From assembly GCA_034521755.1 (NCBI GenBank), contig JAXHMB010000003.1:620001-684000 (forward strand): DNA of 64,000 bases. The letters are read 5' to 3'. Origin of the DNA: JAXHMB01 sp034521755 (lineage in GTDB: Bacteria; Bacteroidota; Rhodothermia; Balneolales; Balneolaceae). The first letter of the stretch is position 1. Every line of letters begins with the position of its first letter. The notes under the pieces were generated by a model. That model was not told where the DNA came from. It saw only the letters and a program-made list of their open reading frames with translations, and made no database searches. Positions 52,601 to 61,012 of this stretch are shown here, in pieces. A program made the position numbers and the translations under genes.

Positions 52601-54135
52601 ACAATCTGTTTTCGGAGTCTTGCTACAGGTATATTTAATTGCTCCCTGTATTTACTCACTGTGCGGCGAGCTACTTTAAATCCTTTCTCTTTCAACTTAT
52701 CTGCTATAGCCTGATCACTCATTGGCTTCTTTTTATTTTCGTTATCAACGATATTCTGCACAGCATTCTTCACTTCTGTGCTGGAAACCTCTTCTCCGCT
52801 TTCGGTTTCAATGCCTTCGCTGAAAAAATACTTTAATTCATATACTCCAAAGTTGGTCTGTACATATTTCCCATTTACTACTCTTGATATGGTTGAAATA
52901 TCCAGATTAACTCTTTCGGCAATATCTTTGAGAATCATTGGCTTCAGGCCTTTACCATACTTAAAGAAATCCTCTTGAAGTGCCACAATAGTTCGCATGG
53001 TATTCATAAGTGTATTTTGCCGCTGACGAATGGAATCAATAAACCATTGAGCAGACTCAATCTTACTTTTAATAAAATTCTTGGTTTCCTTTGTTTCAGG
53101 ATTTGAGCCTTTCCTATCTTTTAAATTCTCCCACATATCTTTATAGGTCTTGGATATGCGAAGCGGAGGCACATTCTGATTATTCAATGAAATTATAAAG
53201 TCACCTTCGCCGGTTTCATTGCCTTTCTCATCAGTCTTGGGCTGATAAGTAACCTCGAAATCCGGTTCAATATAATTTTTCGTATCGTCAACAGCATTTC
53301 CCGAGCCTCCAGGCTTGGGATCCAGTCCTTTTACGCAGTCAAAGGCTTCTTTGAGCTCATCATCATCAATTCCCATTTTATTTTTGAGCTTGCTGAAATG
53401 CTTCTTCTCAAAAAGGTCCCAGTACTGTTCAAGCATTATTAATGCATTATCTCTGCCTGTATCATTCTTATTCATCAGCTTAAGTTGGATAAGTAAACAA
53501 TCACGCAGGTCTTTGGAGGCAATACCCGGTGGATCTAACCGCTGTATTCTTTTACGAACCTGCTCTACTTTTTTTTCTGATGTTAACACTCCGTGGTTAA
53601 AAGCAATGTTATCTACAACAGCCTCAATTTCCCGGCGAAAATAACCATCTTCATCCAACGAGCCTAAAATTTGATCAGCAATCAGTTTTTCTTCTTCATC
53701 TAAATCCAACAGGCCAACTTGTTGCTCCAACTCTTCCAGAAGTGATTCATGATACGGATTCGGCAAATCGCGCCATTCTTCACTTCCGGATGATGAAGTG
53801 CCATTATATGATCCACTATAGTCACCCTCTTCGTAATCGCTGTTCTGCATAAACTCATCCCAGTCGATTTCCTCATTCTGATCAACAGGTTCAAGTTCCT
53901 CACTATTACCTTCTTCCCATTCATCCTTCGGGTTTAGCTCTTCGGGCTGCTCAATTTGGTCTTCAGGCTCGGCTTCTTCAAGCACAGGGTTCATCTCCAG
54001 CTCTTCCTTAATGCGCTCCTCTAAAGCAATGGTAGGCAGCTGCAACAGCTTAATATATTGGATTTGCTGGGGTGACAGCCGCTGCTGCTGCGACTGTTTT
54101 TGACTCATCTGCTGTCCCTGTCCGGCCTTAAGCAT
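52597..54135 (-). CDS. rpoN: RNA polymerase sigma-54 factor
   Basis: Alternative sigma factor needing ATPase activators. I place the start at 54135 (MLKAGQGQQMSQ), which begins the Gln-rich region I (QKQSQQQRLSPQQIQYIKLLQLP); a start at 54171 would add 12 basic residues. Region II (about 48-115) is extremely acidic. The core-binding domain follows, and the C-terminal HTH and RpoN box (ARRTVSKYRE) are intact. The start overlaps the last eight bases of the DUF3109 gene, so translation is coupled. No sigma-54 activator lies in the window. Confidence 0.96.
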   Translation of the reverse strand: MLKAGQGQQMSQKQSQQQRLSPQQIQYIKLLQLPTIALEERIKEELEMNPVLEEAEPEDQIEQPEELNPKDEWEEGNSEELEPVDQNEEIDWDEFMQNSDYEEGDYSGSYNGTSSSGSEEWRDLPNPYHESLLEELEQQVGLLDLDEEEKLIADQILGSLDEDGYFRREIEAVVDNIAFNHGVLTSEKKVEQVRKRIQRLDPPGIASKDLRDCLLIQLKLMNKNDTGRDNALIMLEQYWDLFEKKHFSKLKNKMGIDDDELKEAFDCVKGLDPKPGGSGNAVDDTKNYIEPDFEVTYQPKTDEKGNETGEGDFIISLNNQNVPPLRISKTYKDMWENLKDRKGSNPETKETKNFIKSKIESAQWFIDSIRQRQNTLMNTMRTIVALQEDFFKYGKGLKPMILKDIAERVNLDISTISRVVNGKYVQTNFGVYELKYFFSEGIETESGEEVSSTEVKNAVQNIVDNENKKKPMSDQAIADKLKEKGFKVARRTVSKYREQLNIPVARLRKQIV

Positions 54136-54727
54136 GGCTAGCCTCCTGCACTTTTTCCCGTACTTTTTCACAGGCTTCTACAAACTCATCATACCATTGC
54201 TGCCCATACCTTCTTACCAGCGGCTTTTCTAGAAATTCGGAAAGATAAGTCCCTTGTTCTTTTCCATTGTCACAACCATCAGAACATAAACTGGGTACGT
54301 ATTCAAAATTTGCATAATCAAAATCTAAAATGCGCTTCAGACGAACCGGAAACAGATGGCAACTTAGCGGTTTCTCCCAGCTAATTCGATCCTCAAAAAA
54401 GGCTTTTTGAATAGCACATATTGCAACACCATCATCAACATATTGTACAAAAACGCATTCTTTTTCATCCGTGCAGTTTAACTCATAACCTTTTTCACTG
54501 TTGCCTTTTATCAGCCCTTCTTCTTTAACCACTTGTTGAGCACGAGGACGCAACTCATCCTTCAAGAGCTTATATGCTTTCTTCAAGGCTGGGAATTCAT
54601 TTTTACTGACCGGCGCACCAGCATCACCCACCACACAGCAAGCTCCCTTGCAACGGGTAACATCACAGGCAAACTTTGCGGTAGCAATATCTTTGGATAA
54701 TATGGTGTTCTGAACTTTAAACATCAT
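54128..54727 (-). CDS. DUF3109 family protein (Cys-rich, metal-cluster type)
   Basis: A 199-residue protein with conserved Cys groups: FACDVTRCKGACCVVGDAGA near the N-terminus, then ELNCTDEKECVF, AICAIQKAFF, KPLSCHLFPVR and LCSDGCD. The pattern is that of DUF3109, related to the YkgJ/Fli-B zinc or iron-sulfur cluster proteins. Function is unknown. It is coupled to rpoN by overlap, an arrangement that may matter for regulation of either gene. Confidence 0.88.
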   Translation of the reverse strand: MMFKVQNTILSKDIATAKFACDVTRCKGACCVVGDAGAPVSKNEFPALKKAYKLLKDELRPRAQQVVKEEGLIKGNSEKGYELNCTDEKECVFVQYVDDGVAICAIQKAFFEDRISWEKPLSCHLFPVRLKRILDFDYANFEYVPSLCSDGCDNGKEQGTYLSEFLEKPLVRRYGQQWYDEFVEACEKVREKVQEASHA

Positions 54728-54836
54728 TTAAAGATACCTTTTATAGCAACTAATATAAATATGAATTATTGAGCCTGTAAGTCAGGTATAACGAAAAGAT
54801 GGGTAAATAGTTCTAGAAAGCCTGTTGGAATAAAGA

Positions 54837-55979
54837 TCAGGCAAGCTCAAAATTCTTTCCGGCTTTTTGCCTGATGCAGTCCATCATCTCAAGTTCCAGA
54901 AGCTTTGCCAGTAACTCATGAGGTGATTTTTCCAACTTTTCGCCCAAGTCATCAATATGAAGCGGGCCATTCTCCAAAGCTTTACAAATAGCTGACGCCT
55001 CTTCATCCAGATCCAGGTTTTTCCAAGTGGGCTGTTTAGGTTTGGAAGATTTTTCTCGTGAATCTTTTTGAGGAAGTACAAAATGAGAGAATTCTTCGAA
55101 TATGTCATCCACCGACTGCACCAGCTTACCGGCTGCCCTTTTGATAAGATGATTGCAACCAATACCATTTGCATTATCCAGCGAATGAGGAATTACAAAA
55201 ACTTCCCGGTTTTGTGTCAGCGCTGACTGTGCGGTTATCATGCTACCGCCTTTCAGGCCTGATTCAACTACCAGTGTGCCAAGGGTAAGTCCGCTCACAA
55301 TCCTATTGCGTTCCGGAAAATTGCCGGCATCCGGTGGTGTACCTAATGGGAACTCAGAAATGACAGCTCCTCCCTTTTCAACTATTTCTGCGACTAAACC
55401 GGCATGTTTTTGAGGATAAATAACATCAATGCCTGAGCCCAATACACCAATGGTTTTACCACCCGCTTTTAGCGTGCTCTTGTGTGCGGCAGCATCAACT
55501 CCAAGAGCCAAACCGCTGGTCACAGTTAATCCACGTTTAGCCAGTTCAAAAGCAAAAGACTCAGCTTGTTCTAGTCCGTAGCTAGTAGCACGACGGGTAC
55601 CTACAATGGCTATTCCCGGATTGCTTAACACTTCAACATTGCCTTTCACCCAAAGCAGCATAGGCGGATCATAAATTTCCCTGAGCAGGTCGGGATATTC
55701 ATCATCCAGATAGGTAATGATAGTTGCCCTAACTTTTTCTGTCTTCTCAATAACTTCATCAACCTGTTCCCAGTCGTTAAAGCTTTGGATGGTTTTGGAA
55801 ACTTTTGGGCCGATGCCATCTACATTCATCAGTGTTTTCTTATCAAGACGAAAAATTTCCTGAGGCTCTTCGGCGGCCTGCAGCAATAACCTGATGCGAT
55901 ATGCGCCAAGCTGAGGAACTAAAGTAAGAGCTATTAGTTCTCTAAGATGACTTTTCTGATGTAGGTTTGTTTGTTTCAA
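54837..55979 (-). CDS. dprA: DNA processing protein DprA
   Basis: Loads RecA onto incoming single-stranded DNA during natural transformation. The 380-residue protein has an N-terminal SAM/HhH region (LVPQLGAYRIRLLLQAAEEP, NVDGIGPKVSKTI), the Rossmann domain (GIAIVGTRRATSYGLEQAE, SGLALGVDAAAHKS, GSGIDVIYPQKH, FPERNRIVSGL) and a C-terminal winged helix (about 310-375). The start lies 38 bases inside the 3' end of obgE, so the two are overlapping and coupled. Confidence 0.95.
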   Translation of the reverse strand: MKQTNLHQKSHLRELIALTLVPQLGAYRIRLLLQAAEEPQEIFRLDKKTLMNVDGIGPKVSKTIQSFNDWEQVDEVIEKTEKVRATIITYLDDEYPDLLREIYDPPMLLWVKGNVEVLSNPGIAIVGTRRATSYGLEQAESFAFELAKRGLTVTSGLALGVDAAAHKSTLKAGGKTIGVLGSGIDVIYPQKHAGLVAEIVEKGGAVISEFPLGTPPDAGNFPERNRIVSGLTLGTLVVESGLKGGSMITAQSALTQNREVFVIPHSLDNANGIGCNHLIKRAAGKLVQSVDDIFEEFSHFVLPQKDSREKSSKPKQPTWKNLDLDEEASAICKALENGPLHIDDLGEKLEKSPHELLAKLLELEMMDCIRQKAGKNFELA

Positions 55980-56955
55980 CGGTTTGCAATTGCTCCCAGA
56001 TGGCTTCTTTCAGTTTATCCATATTGTAGCCCGTAGCAGCCGAAATTTCAACTGTCGGGATATCAATATCTATTTCTTTCTCTTGATCAAGTTTATAATC
56101 TTCCTGCAAATCCATTTTAGTGATGGCCAGCAGACGTGGTTTGTCCAATAAATCTTTTCGGTACGATTTCAACTCTTTCAGCAAGGCATTATACTCATAT
56201 TCAATATCCTGTTGCGAGCTGACCAAAAACAGTAACAAATTGTTACGTTCGATATGACGTAAAAACTGAATTCCAAGTCCCCGTCCCTCATGAGCTTCTT
56301 CAATAATGCCGGGAATATCGGCCATTACAAACGTCCTGTAATCGGGCAAAGTAACTACTCCCAAATTCGGCTCTAATGTTGTAAAAGGATACGAGTCAAT
56401 TTTTGGCTTGGCGCCCGACATCGCCGAAAGCAGGGTGCTTTTCCCAGCATTCGGAAATCCAACCAGGCCTACGTCAGCCAATAGCTTCAATTCAATCTCT
56501 ACAGTTCGTTGTTCGCCTTCTTTACCACCTTGTGCGTGGCGCGGCGTCTGGTTGGTAGAACTGCGAAAATGCCAATTGCCCAATCCACCTTTCCCGCCTT
56601 CAGCAATCACCATTTCCTCTTCATGTTCGGTAATCTCTCCCAACCTTTCGCGACTTTCGGCATCAAAAATCACGCTGCCCAACGGTACTTCTAAAATCTC
56701 ATCCTCCCCATCTTTGCCCTTACGCTTGCTGGGCTCGCCGTTGGCACCATGCTTGGCTTTTACATATTTGCGATACCGAAGATCTAAAAGCGTATTCAGT
56801 TGTTCGTTGCCACGAAGGATAACATCCCCACCTTTGCCCCCGTCGCCGCCATCAGGTCCGCCTTTAGGCACATATTTCTCCCTTCGAAAGTGGACAGATC
56901 CTGCTCCTCCACTTCCTGCAGTCACATAAATTTTGGCGTAATCAGCAAAACGCAT
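55942..56955 (-). CDS. obgE: GTPase Obg/CgtA
   Basis: Essential GTPase in 50S assembly and stress response. The 337-residue protein has the glycine-rich Obg fold (SGGAGSVHFRREKYVPKGG, HGANGEPSKRKGKDGED), G1 GFPNAGKSTL (about 166-175), G3 DIPGIIEEAHEGRGLG and G4 in ITKMDL. It has no C-terminal OCT domain and ends soon after the G domain with a short polar tail, as in many short Obg proteins. It overlaps dprA. Confidence 0.97.
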   Translation of the reverse strand: MRFADYAKIYVTAGSGGAGSVHFRREKYVPKGGPDGGDGGKGGDVILRGNEQLNTLLDLRYRKYVKAKHGANGEPSKRKGKDGEDEILEVPLGSVIFDAESRERLGEITEHEEEMVIAEGGKGGLGNWHFRSSTNQTPRHAQGGKEGEQRTVEIELKLLADVGLVGFPNAGKSTLLSAMSGAKPKIDSYPFTTLEPNLGVVTLPDYRTFVMADIPGIIEEAHEGRGLGIQFLRHIERNNLLLFLVSSQQDIEYEYNALLKELKSYRKDLLDKPRLLAITKMDLQEDYKLDQEKEIDIDIPTVEISAATGYNMDKLKEAIWEQLQTVETNKPTSEKSS

Positions 56956-57034
56956 ACTTCAAATTTTGAATTATCATTGTTAAAGGTTGAATTAAATTTT
57001 CAATTCAACATCCAAAATTTAACATTTAAAACTA

Positions 57035-59224
57035 TTAAAGGTTCTCCAAAATGAAATCATTCAGCATTTCATACAAATGCTTCCGAGTGTTGCCCCCATA
57101 AATACCATGGCTCCGATTTGGATAATACATGGTTTCAAAATCTACATCTTCAGCTACCAGCTTATTTACCATTTCAACAGCATTTTGGAAATGAACGTTG
57201 TCATCTCCCGTTCCATGCACAAGTAAGTAGTTTCCTTCAATTTGATCTGCATAAGTTAATGGAGCACCTTTTTTATATCCTTCCGGATTCATTTGTGGTG
57301 TCTGCATAAACCGCTCGGTGTAAATAGTGTCATAAAAGCGCCAACTAGTTACCGGGGCAACAGCGATAGCCATGTTAAACACATCACTACCTTGAGCCAA
57401 AACCAAGCTTGACATATAGCCGCCGTAGCTCCAACCCCAAATACCTACTCTGGATTCATCAATAAAATCAAAAGTGTCGATCAAATATTTTGCAGCGTCA
57501 ATCTGGTCTTTTGTTTCATACTGACCAAGCTTTTTATAGACCTGTTTTTCAAAGTCGCGTCCCCTTGCACCTGTTCCCCTGTTATCAACACTGATAATGA
57601 TATAGCCTTGCTCTGTCAAATAACGATGCCACATTGGGCGCTGGCCCGAATCAAAGCTTTTAGTCACCGTTTGGCTTCCGGGGCCGCCGTAAACATAAAA
57701 GAGTACCGGATATTTTTTATCCGGATTAAAATCATGAGGTTTCAACATATAGGCATTAAGTGTAGCCTGAGGCAAATCAATCTTCATAAATTCTTTCTGC
57801 GGCATCCTGTAATCGGATATCAGCTCATTTAATGCCGAATTTTCTTCTAAAATACGTACTTCTTCTCCATTAGCTTCGTGCAGCGTATAAACAGGCGGCT
57901 CGGATGGTCCTGAATAAGTTTTAATAAAATACTTATAGTCGCGACTCATGTTCACACTGTTCTGCCCTTCCCCATCGCTCATCTTGGTTTTGCCGGTGCC
58001 ATCTATATTGATACTGTACAAGTGACGCTCCAGCGGTGAATCTTCAGTGCTAATATAATAGAGCTTGTTATTGGACCCGTTGTATCCAATAAAGTGTGTA
58101 ACTTCCCAGTCTCCCTTGGTAACCTGTCGGATTTTTTTTCCTTCTAAATCATATAGATAAATGTGATTATAGCCGCTTTCTTCACTCACATAAATAAACT
58201 GCTTGCCATTTTCCAAGAATCGAAGATCATCATTAACATCAATCCAGGTATCACTGCTTTCCGTTTTGATGATCTCAGTATTACCGGTTTCAACATCTGC
58301 CAGCATCAAATCCTGCTTGTTCTGTAAGCGGTTCATCCTGCGAATAGCCAACGTGCCAGAATCTTTGGTCCAATTGATGCGCGGTATATACTGATCAGTT
58401 TCTTTGCCAATATCCATCCAGGTCGTCTTATTAGAATCCAAATCATAAACTCCAATCTTCACAATCGAATTTTGTTCTCCGGCTTTGGGATATTTGAAAC
58501 GAGTTTGTCCCGGATACAACGATCCCCATTCGGTCATAAAAAATTCTTTAACCCTCGATTCATTAAATCGATAATAGGCAATTTTAGTGCCATCGGGCGA
58601 CCAGTACCAGGCTTTTGCAAAACCGAACTCCTCTTCATACACCCAATCCGTTGCACCATTAATGATTTTGTTGAACTCACCATCAGTGGTAATCTTCTTC
58701 TCTTTTTCTGTTTCCAAATTCACCAAAAACAGATTATTGTTTTGAACAAAAGCTGCTTTATCTCCGGTAGGTGAAAGCTTGGCATACTGCTGTTTTTCAT
58801 CAGACTGAGTAAGTTTTGTGGTTGATCCAGTCTCTAAATTGTGCACAAAATAGTTCTCCTTGGTGCTGCGACGCCATAACTGCTCGACGTCTGTTTTGAT
58901 AAGCAGCTTGGTTTCGTCTGCAGAAAATTGATAATCCTGAATGTAAATGGGTTGGCTTCTATCGTCTGCTCGTAATTGAGACGTGGCTACCAATACTTCA
59001 TGCTCACCGCTCAGTATATCATACTTTCGAAGCTCAATATCACTGGAAGTGCGAACCAAGGCAGTATAAAATTGCCCATCTTTCATCCAGTTCACATTTT
59101 GAATGCCGCTGGGCGAAAATGTGCCATCAAAAATGTGCTCAAATTCTATGGCTTTTTTCTGTTGTGCCTGTACAGGCTGAATTATCCAGCCAAAAAGAAT
59201 AAAAAATAGTAATAATTTTTTCAT
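57035..59224 (-). CDS. Exported prolyl oligopeptidase-family serine peptidase (DPP-IV-like, S9B)
   Basis: A 729-residue secreted protein. The signal peptide ends near PVQAQQ. An eight-bladed propeller (about 30-460, DPP-IV N-terminal domain) is followed by the alpha/beta-hydrolase domain with GWSYGGYMS (Ser near 603), and the His of NRSHGIYGG near the end. The WVYEEEF segment (about 196-202) holds the Glu pair that binds the peptide N-terminus in DPP-IV. It removes X-Pro or X-Ala dipeptides in the periplasm, consistent with growth on peptides. Confidence 0.93.
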   Translation of the reverse strand: MKKLLLFFILFGWIIQPVQAQQKKAIEFEHIFDGTFSPSGIQNVNWMKDGQFYTALVRTSSDIELRKYDILSGEHEVLVATSQLRADDRSQPIYIQDYQFSADETKLLIKTDVEQLWRRSTKENYFVHNLETGSTTKLTQSDEKQQYAKLSPTGDKAAFVQNNNLFLVNLETEKEKKITTDGEFNKIINGATDWVYEEEFGFAKAWYWSPDGTKIAYYRFNESRVKEFFMTEWGSLYPGQTRFKYPKAGEQNSIVKIGVYDLDSNKTTWMDIGKETDQYIPRINWTKDSGTLAIRRMNRLQNKQDLMLADVETGNTEIIKTESSDTWIDVNDDLRFLENGKQFIYVSEESGYNHIYLYDLEGKKIRQVTKGDWEVTHFIGYNGSNNKLYYISTEDSPLERHLYSINIDGTGKTKMSDGEGQNSVNMSRDYKYFIKTYSGPSEPPVYTLHEANGEEVRILEENSALNELISDYRMPQKEFMKIDLPQATLNAYMLKPHDFNPDKKYPVLFYVYGGPGSQTVTKSFDSGQRPMWHRYLTEQGYIIISVDNRGTGARGRDFEKQVYKKLGQYETKDQIDAAKYLIDTFDFIDESRVGIWGWSYGGYMSSLVLAQGSDVFNMAIAVAPVTSWRFYDTIYTERFMQTPQMNPEGYKKGAPLTYADQIEGNYLLVHGTGDDNVHFQNAVEMVNKLVAEDVDFETMYYPNRSHGIYGGNTRKHLYEMLNDFILENL

Positions 59225-59252
59225 GGTTTGCTGCTTAGATTAAAATAGTAAT

Positions 59253-59411
59253 GTGTCATGCTGATCCACCAGCTGGTGTACAGCATCTAAAGCAATAAAT
59301 TAGAACAGAGCTAAAGATCCCGATCCACCAACTGGCCCTGTGGAATGCCACTATGTGGCCATCCGCCAGTCGGCGGATGATTCCACAAGGGCTGGCAGTC
59401 AGGATAACATG
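59253..59411. repeat. Intergenic repeat region with palindromes (copy C)
   Basis: Between DPP-IV and accD lies a non-coding repeat. It has a CACCAGCTGGTG palindrome (59267-59278), an AGCATCTAAAG segment shared with the MITE-like element at 48.7 kb, and the 56-bp core at 59336-59391. Outer ends CATG..ATCC and GGAT..CATG are imperfect inverted repeats. No flanking duplication is evident, so this may be an older or partial copy. Confidence 0.75.
59336..59391. repeat. 56-bp palindromic repeat, copy C core
   Basis: CCCTGTGGAAT (59336-59346) pairs with ATTCCACAAGGG (59380-59391) with one bulge. Inside are a GCCAC/GTGGC hairpin and CCGCCAGTCGGCGG (59363-59376). It is the inverted relative of 48762-48817, with six mismatches and no gaps; some changes lie within the paired arms. 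Confidence 0.85.
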
Positions 59412-59416
59412 GCTAG

Positions 59417-60268
59417 TTATTTCTCAAACTTTTTTTGGATCAACTTCAGGAGCTTGGTGAGCTTACTTTTCATCTGTGGACGCGGGACAATGAAATCCAA
59501 AAACCCGTGTTCCAGCAAGTATTCTGAAGTCTGAAACCCTTCAGGTAAATCGCGTCCAATAGTCTGACGTATCACTCTTGGACCTGCGAAACCAATAAGT
59601 GCATCAGGTTCTGCAATGTTGAAATCTCCAAGCATAGCAAAGCTAGCTGTGACTCCACCGGTTGTTGGGTTCGTCATTAGTGAAATATAAGGTACGCCCT
59701 CTTCTTCAAGCTGTGCCAGTTTTGCTGATGTCTTCGCCATCTGCATTAAGCTGAGTACACTTTCCATCATACGGGCACCGCCGGATTGCGAAATAATAAT
59801 CAAAGGTGTCTCATTTTTACGCGCATGATCAATTGCAATGCCCAGACGTTCACCAACTACCGAACCCATACTGCCACCGATGAAGTCAAAATCCATACAA
59901 GCTATAACCACGTCGAGATCATTCATCTTACCAACGCCTACCCGAACAGCATCAGAATGTCCTGTTTTCTCCTGGTACTGATCAAGACGATCAGTGTATT
60001 TCTTGCGATCTTCAAAACCAAGTGGGTCAGTTGGCAGAATATCATCGCCAATTTCTTTGAATTTTCCTTTATCAAACAGAAAAGAAAAATATTCCTCACT
60101 ACCAATACGGAAATGATAGCCGCTCAGTGGATCAACCCAAAGGTTGTCTTCCAACTCACGACGATGTACCGTTTCACCGGTAGTAGGCACTTTAATCCAG
60201 ACGCCTTCCGGCATTTCTTTGCGTTCATCAGTCTGAATATTCTTGTCTTTTCGCTTAAACCAAGCCAT
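59417..60268 (-). CDS. accD: Acetyl-CoA carboxylase carboxyltransferase subunit beta, without zinc-ribbon cysteines
   Basis: Forms malonyl-CoA with AccA in the first step of fatty acid synthesis. The 283-residue protein keeps the crotonase core: FIGGSMGSVVGERL, SQSGGARMMESVLSLMQM, TNPTTGGVTASFAMLGD and FAGPRVIRQT. The N-terminal zinc ribbon of E. coli AccD (four Cys) has none of its cysteines: the positions read VPTTG and DPLSG. The same loss is known to me in Flavobacterium AccD, so it is a lineage trait and not a defect. It starts 62 bases after tsaB ends. Confidence 0.95.
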   Translation of the reverse strand: MAWFKRKDKNIQTDERKEMPEGVWIKVPTTGETVHRRELEDNLWVDPLSGYHFRIGSEEYFSFLFDKGKFKEIGDDILPTDPLGFEDRKKYTDRLDQYQEKTGHSDAVRVGVGKMNDLDVVIACMDFDFIGGSMGSVVGERLGIAIDHARKNETPLIIISQSGGARMMESVLSLMQMAKTSAKLAQLEEEGVPYISLMTNPTTGGVTASFAMLGDFNIAEPDALIGFAGPRVIRQTIGRDLPEGFQTSEYLLEHGFLDFIVPRPQMKSKLTKLLKLIQKKFEK

Positions 60269-60330
60269 AGATCTTATTTTGATTTAAATGGATTCCGAAA
60301 ATAAGCATTCTGCTGTGAAGGGAAAAAGTT

Positions 60331-61002
60331 TTATTTGTTATCAGCTACTTGATTGGAACTGTAATATTTGGGATCAAAACTCTGTATATCTGCTTCTTTT
60401 ATAAATTGAGCTGATCTATCCAGTTCCTGAAGTGCAAATAATGATTTTGCTGAAATATAAGATTCGTCAAAAATTTTCACTTTCGAAATTGATTTTTTAT
60501 CCAGCCTGTGAATACCTGTTCCAATGATAGCATCACCATCCTTTACCATCTGCTCAAATTTCTTAATGGGCCTTACTTCTACATTGCCTATTGCCTGAAG
60601 CTGATCAGCTTTGACTTCAAACTGCTGATGATACACATGAACCCGACGAGCATCGATAATACTTTGAATCCTTGAAATGTCATCATTTGCAACCACAACA
60701 CCTGCAGCAAATGAAGCTAAAGTATTAGCAGCCAGTAGTATCACATCTTGTTGGAAAAGCAATCCTTTTATGGCACTGGCACTGATACGCAGCCCGGTAT
60801 AAGAACCCGGTCCTTCACTTACGATCACAGAATCAAGATCGGGAATTTCAAATTTGTATTCTTTTTTTAGTTCATCAATAAACAAGAACAGCTGCTCGGA
60901 ATGGGAGCCCCGTACCTCCGTCCGTCTTTCATATACTTCTGCCTTGTCATTTTTGAAAGCGACTGAACAAGTATTCGTAGACGTTTCGAGTGCCAGCTGC
61001 AT
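60331..61002 (-). CDS. tsaB: tRNA threonylcarbamoyladenosine synthesis protein TsaB
   Basis: A partner of TsaD in forming t6A at position 37 of ANN-decoding tRNAs. The 223-residue protein has the N-terminal ASKHA ATPase-like MQLALETSTNTCSVAF, the EGPGSYTGLRISASAIKGL segment and NTLASFAAGVVVAN. It is ten bases downstream of the DUF3857 gene on the same strand. Confidence 0.94.
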   Translation of the reverse strand: MQLALETSTNTCSVAFKNDKAEVYERRTEVRGSHSEQLFLFIDELKKEYKFEIPDLDSVIVSEGPGSYTGLRISASAIKGLLFQQDVILLAANTLASFAAGVVVANDDISRIQSIIDARRVHVYHQQFEVKADQLQAIGNVEVRPIKKFEQMVKDGDAIIGTGIHRLDKKSISKVKIFDESYISAKSLFALQELDRSAQFIKEADIQSFDPKYYSSNQVADNK

Positions 61003-61012
61003 ACGTGTTGAA

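Noticed and set aside
56408..56929. 173-codon open frame opposite obgE
   Set aside because: Its Pro/Ser-rich product is the antisense of the glycine-rich Obg fold.
56986..57009. GTTGAATT / AATTCAAC inverted repeat between obgE and the DPP-IV gene
   Set aside because: AT-rich, low-complexity sequence with several similar near-repeats; not convincing as a terminator or operator.
59786..60304. 172-codon open frame opposite accD
   Set aside because: It covers the conserved carboxyltransferase core on the other strand, and its product looks random.
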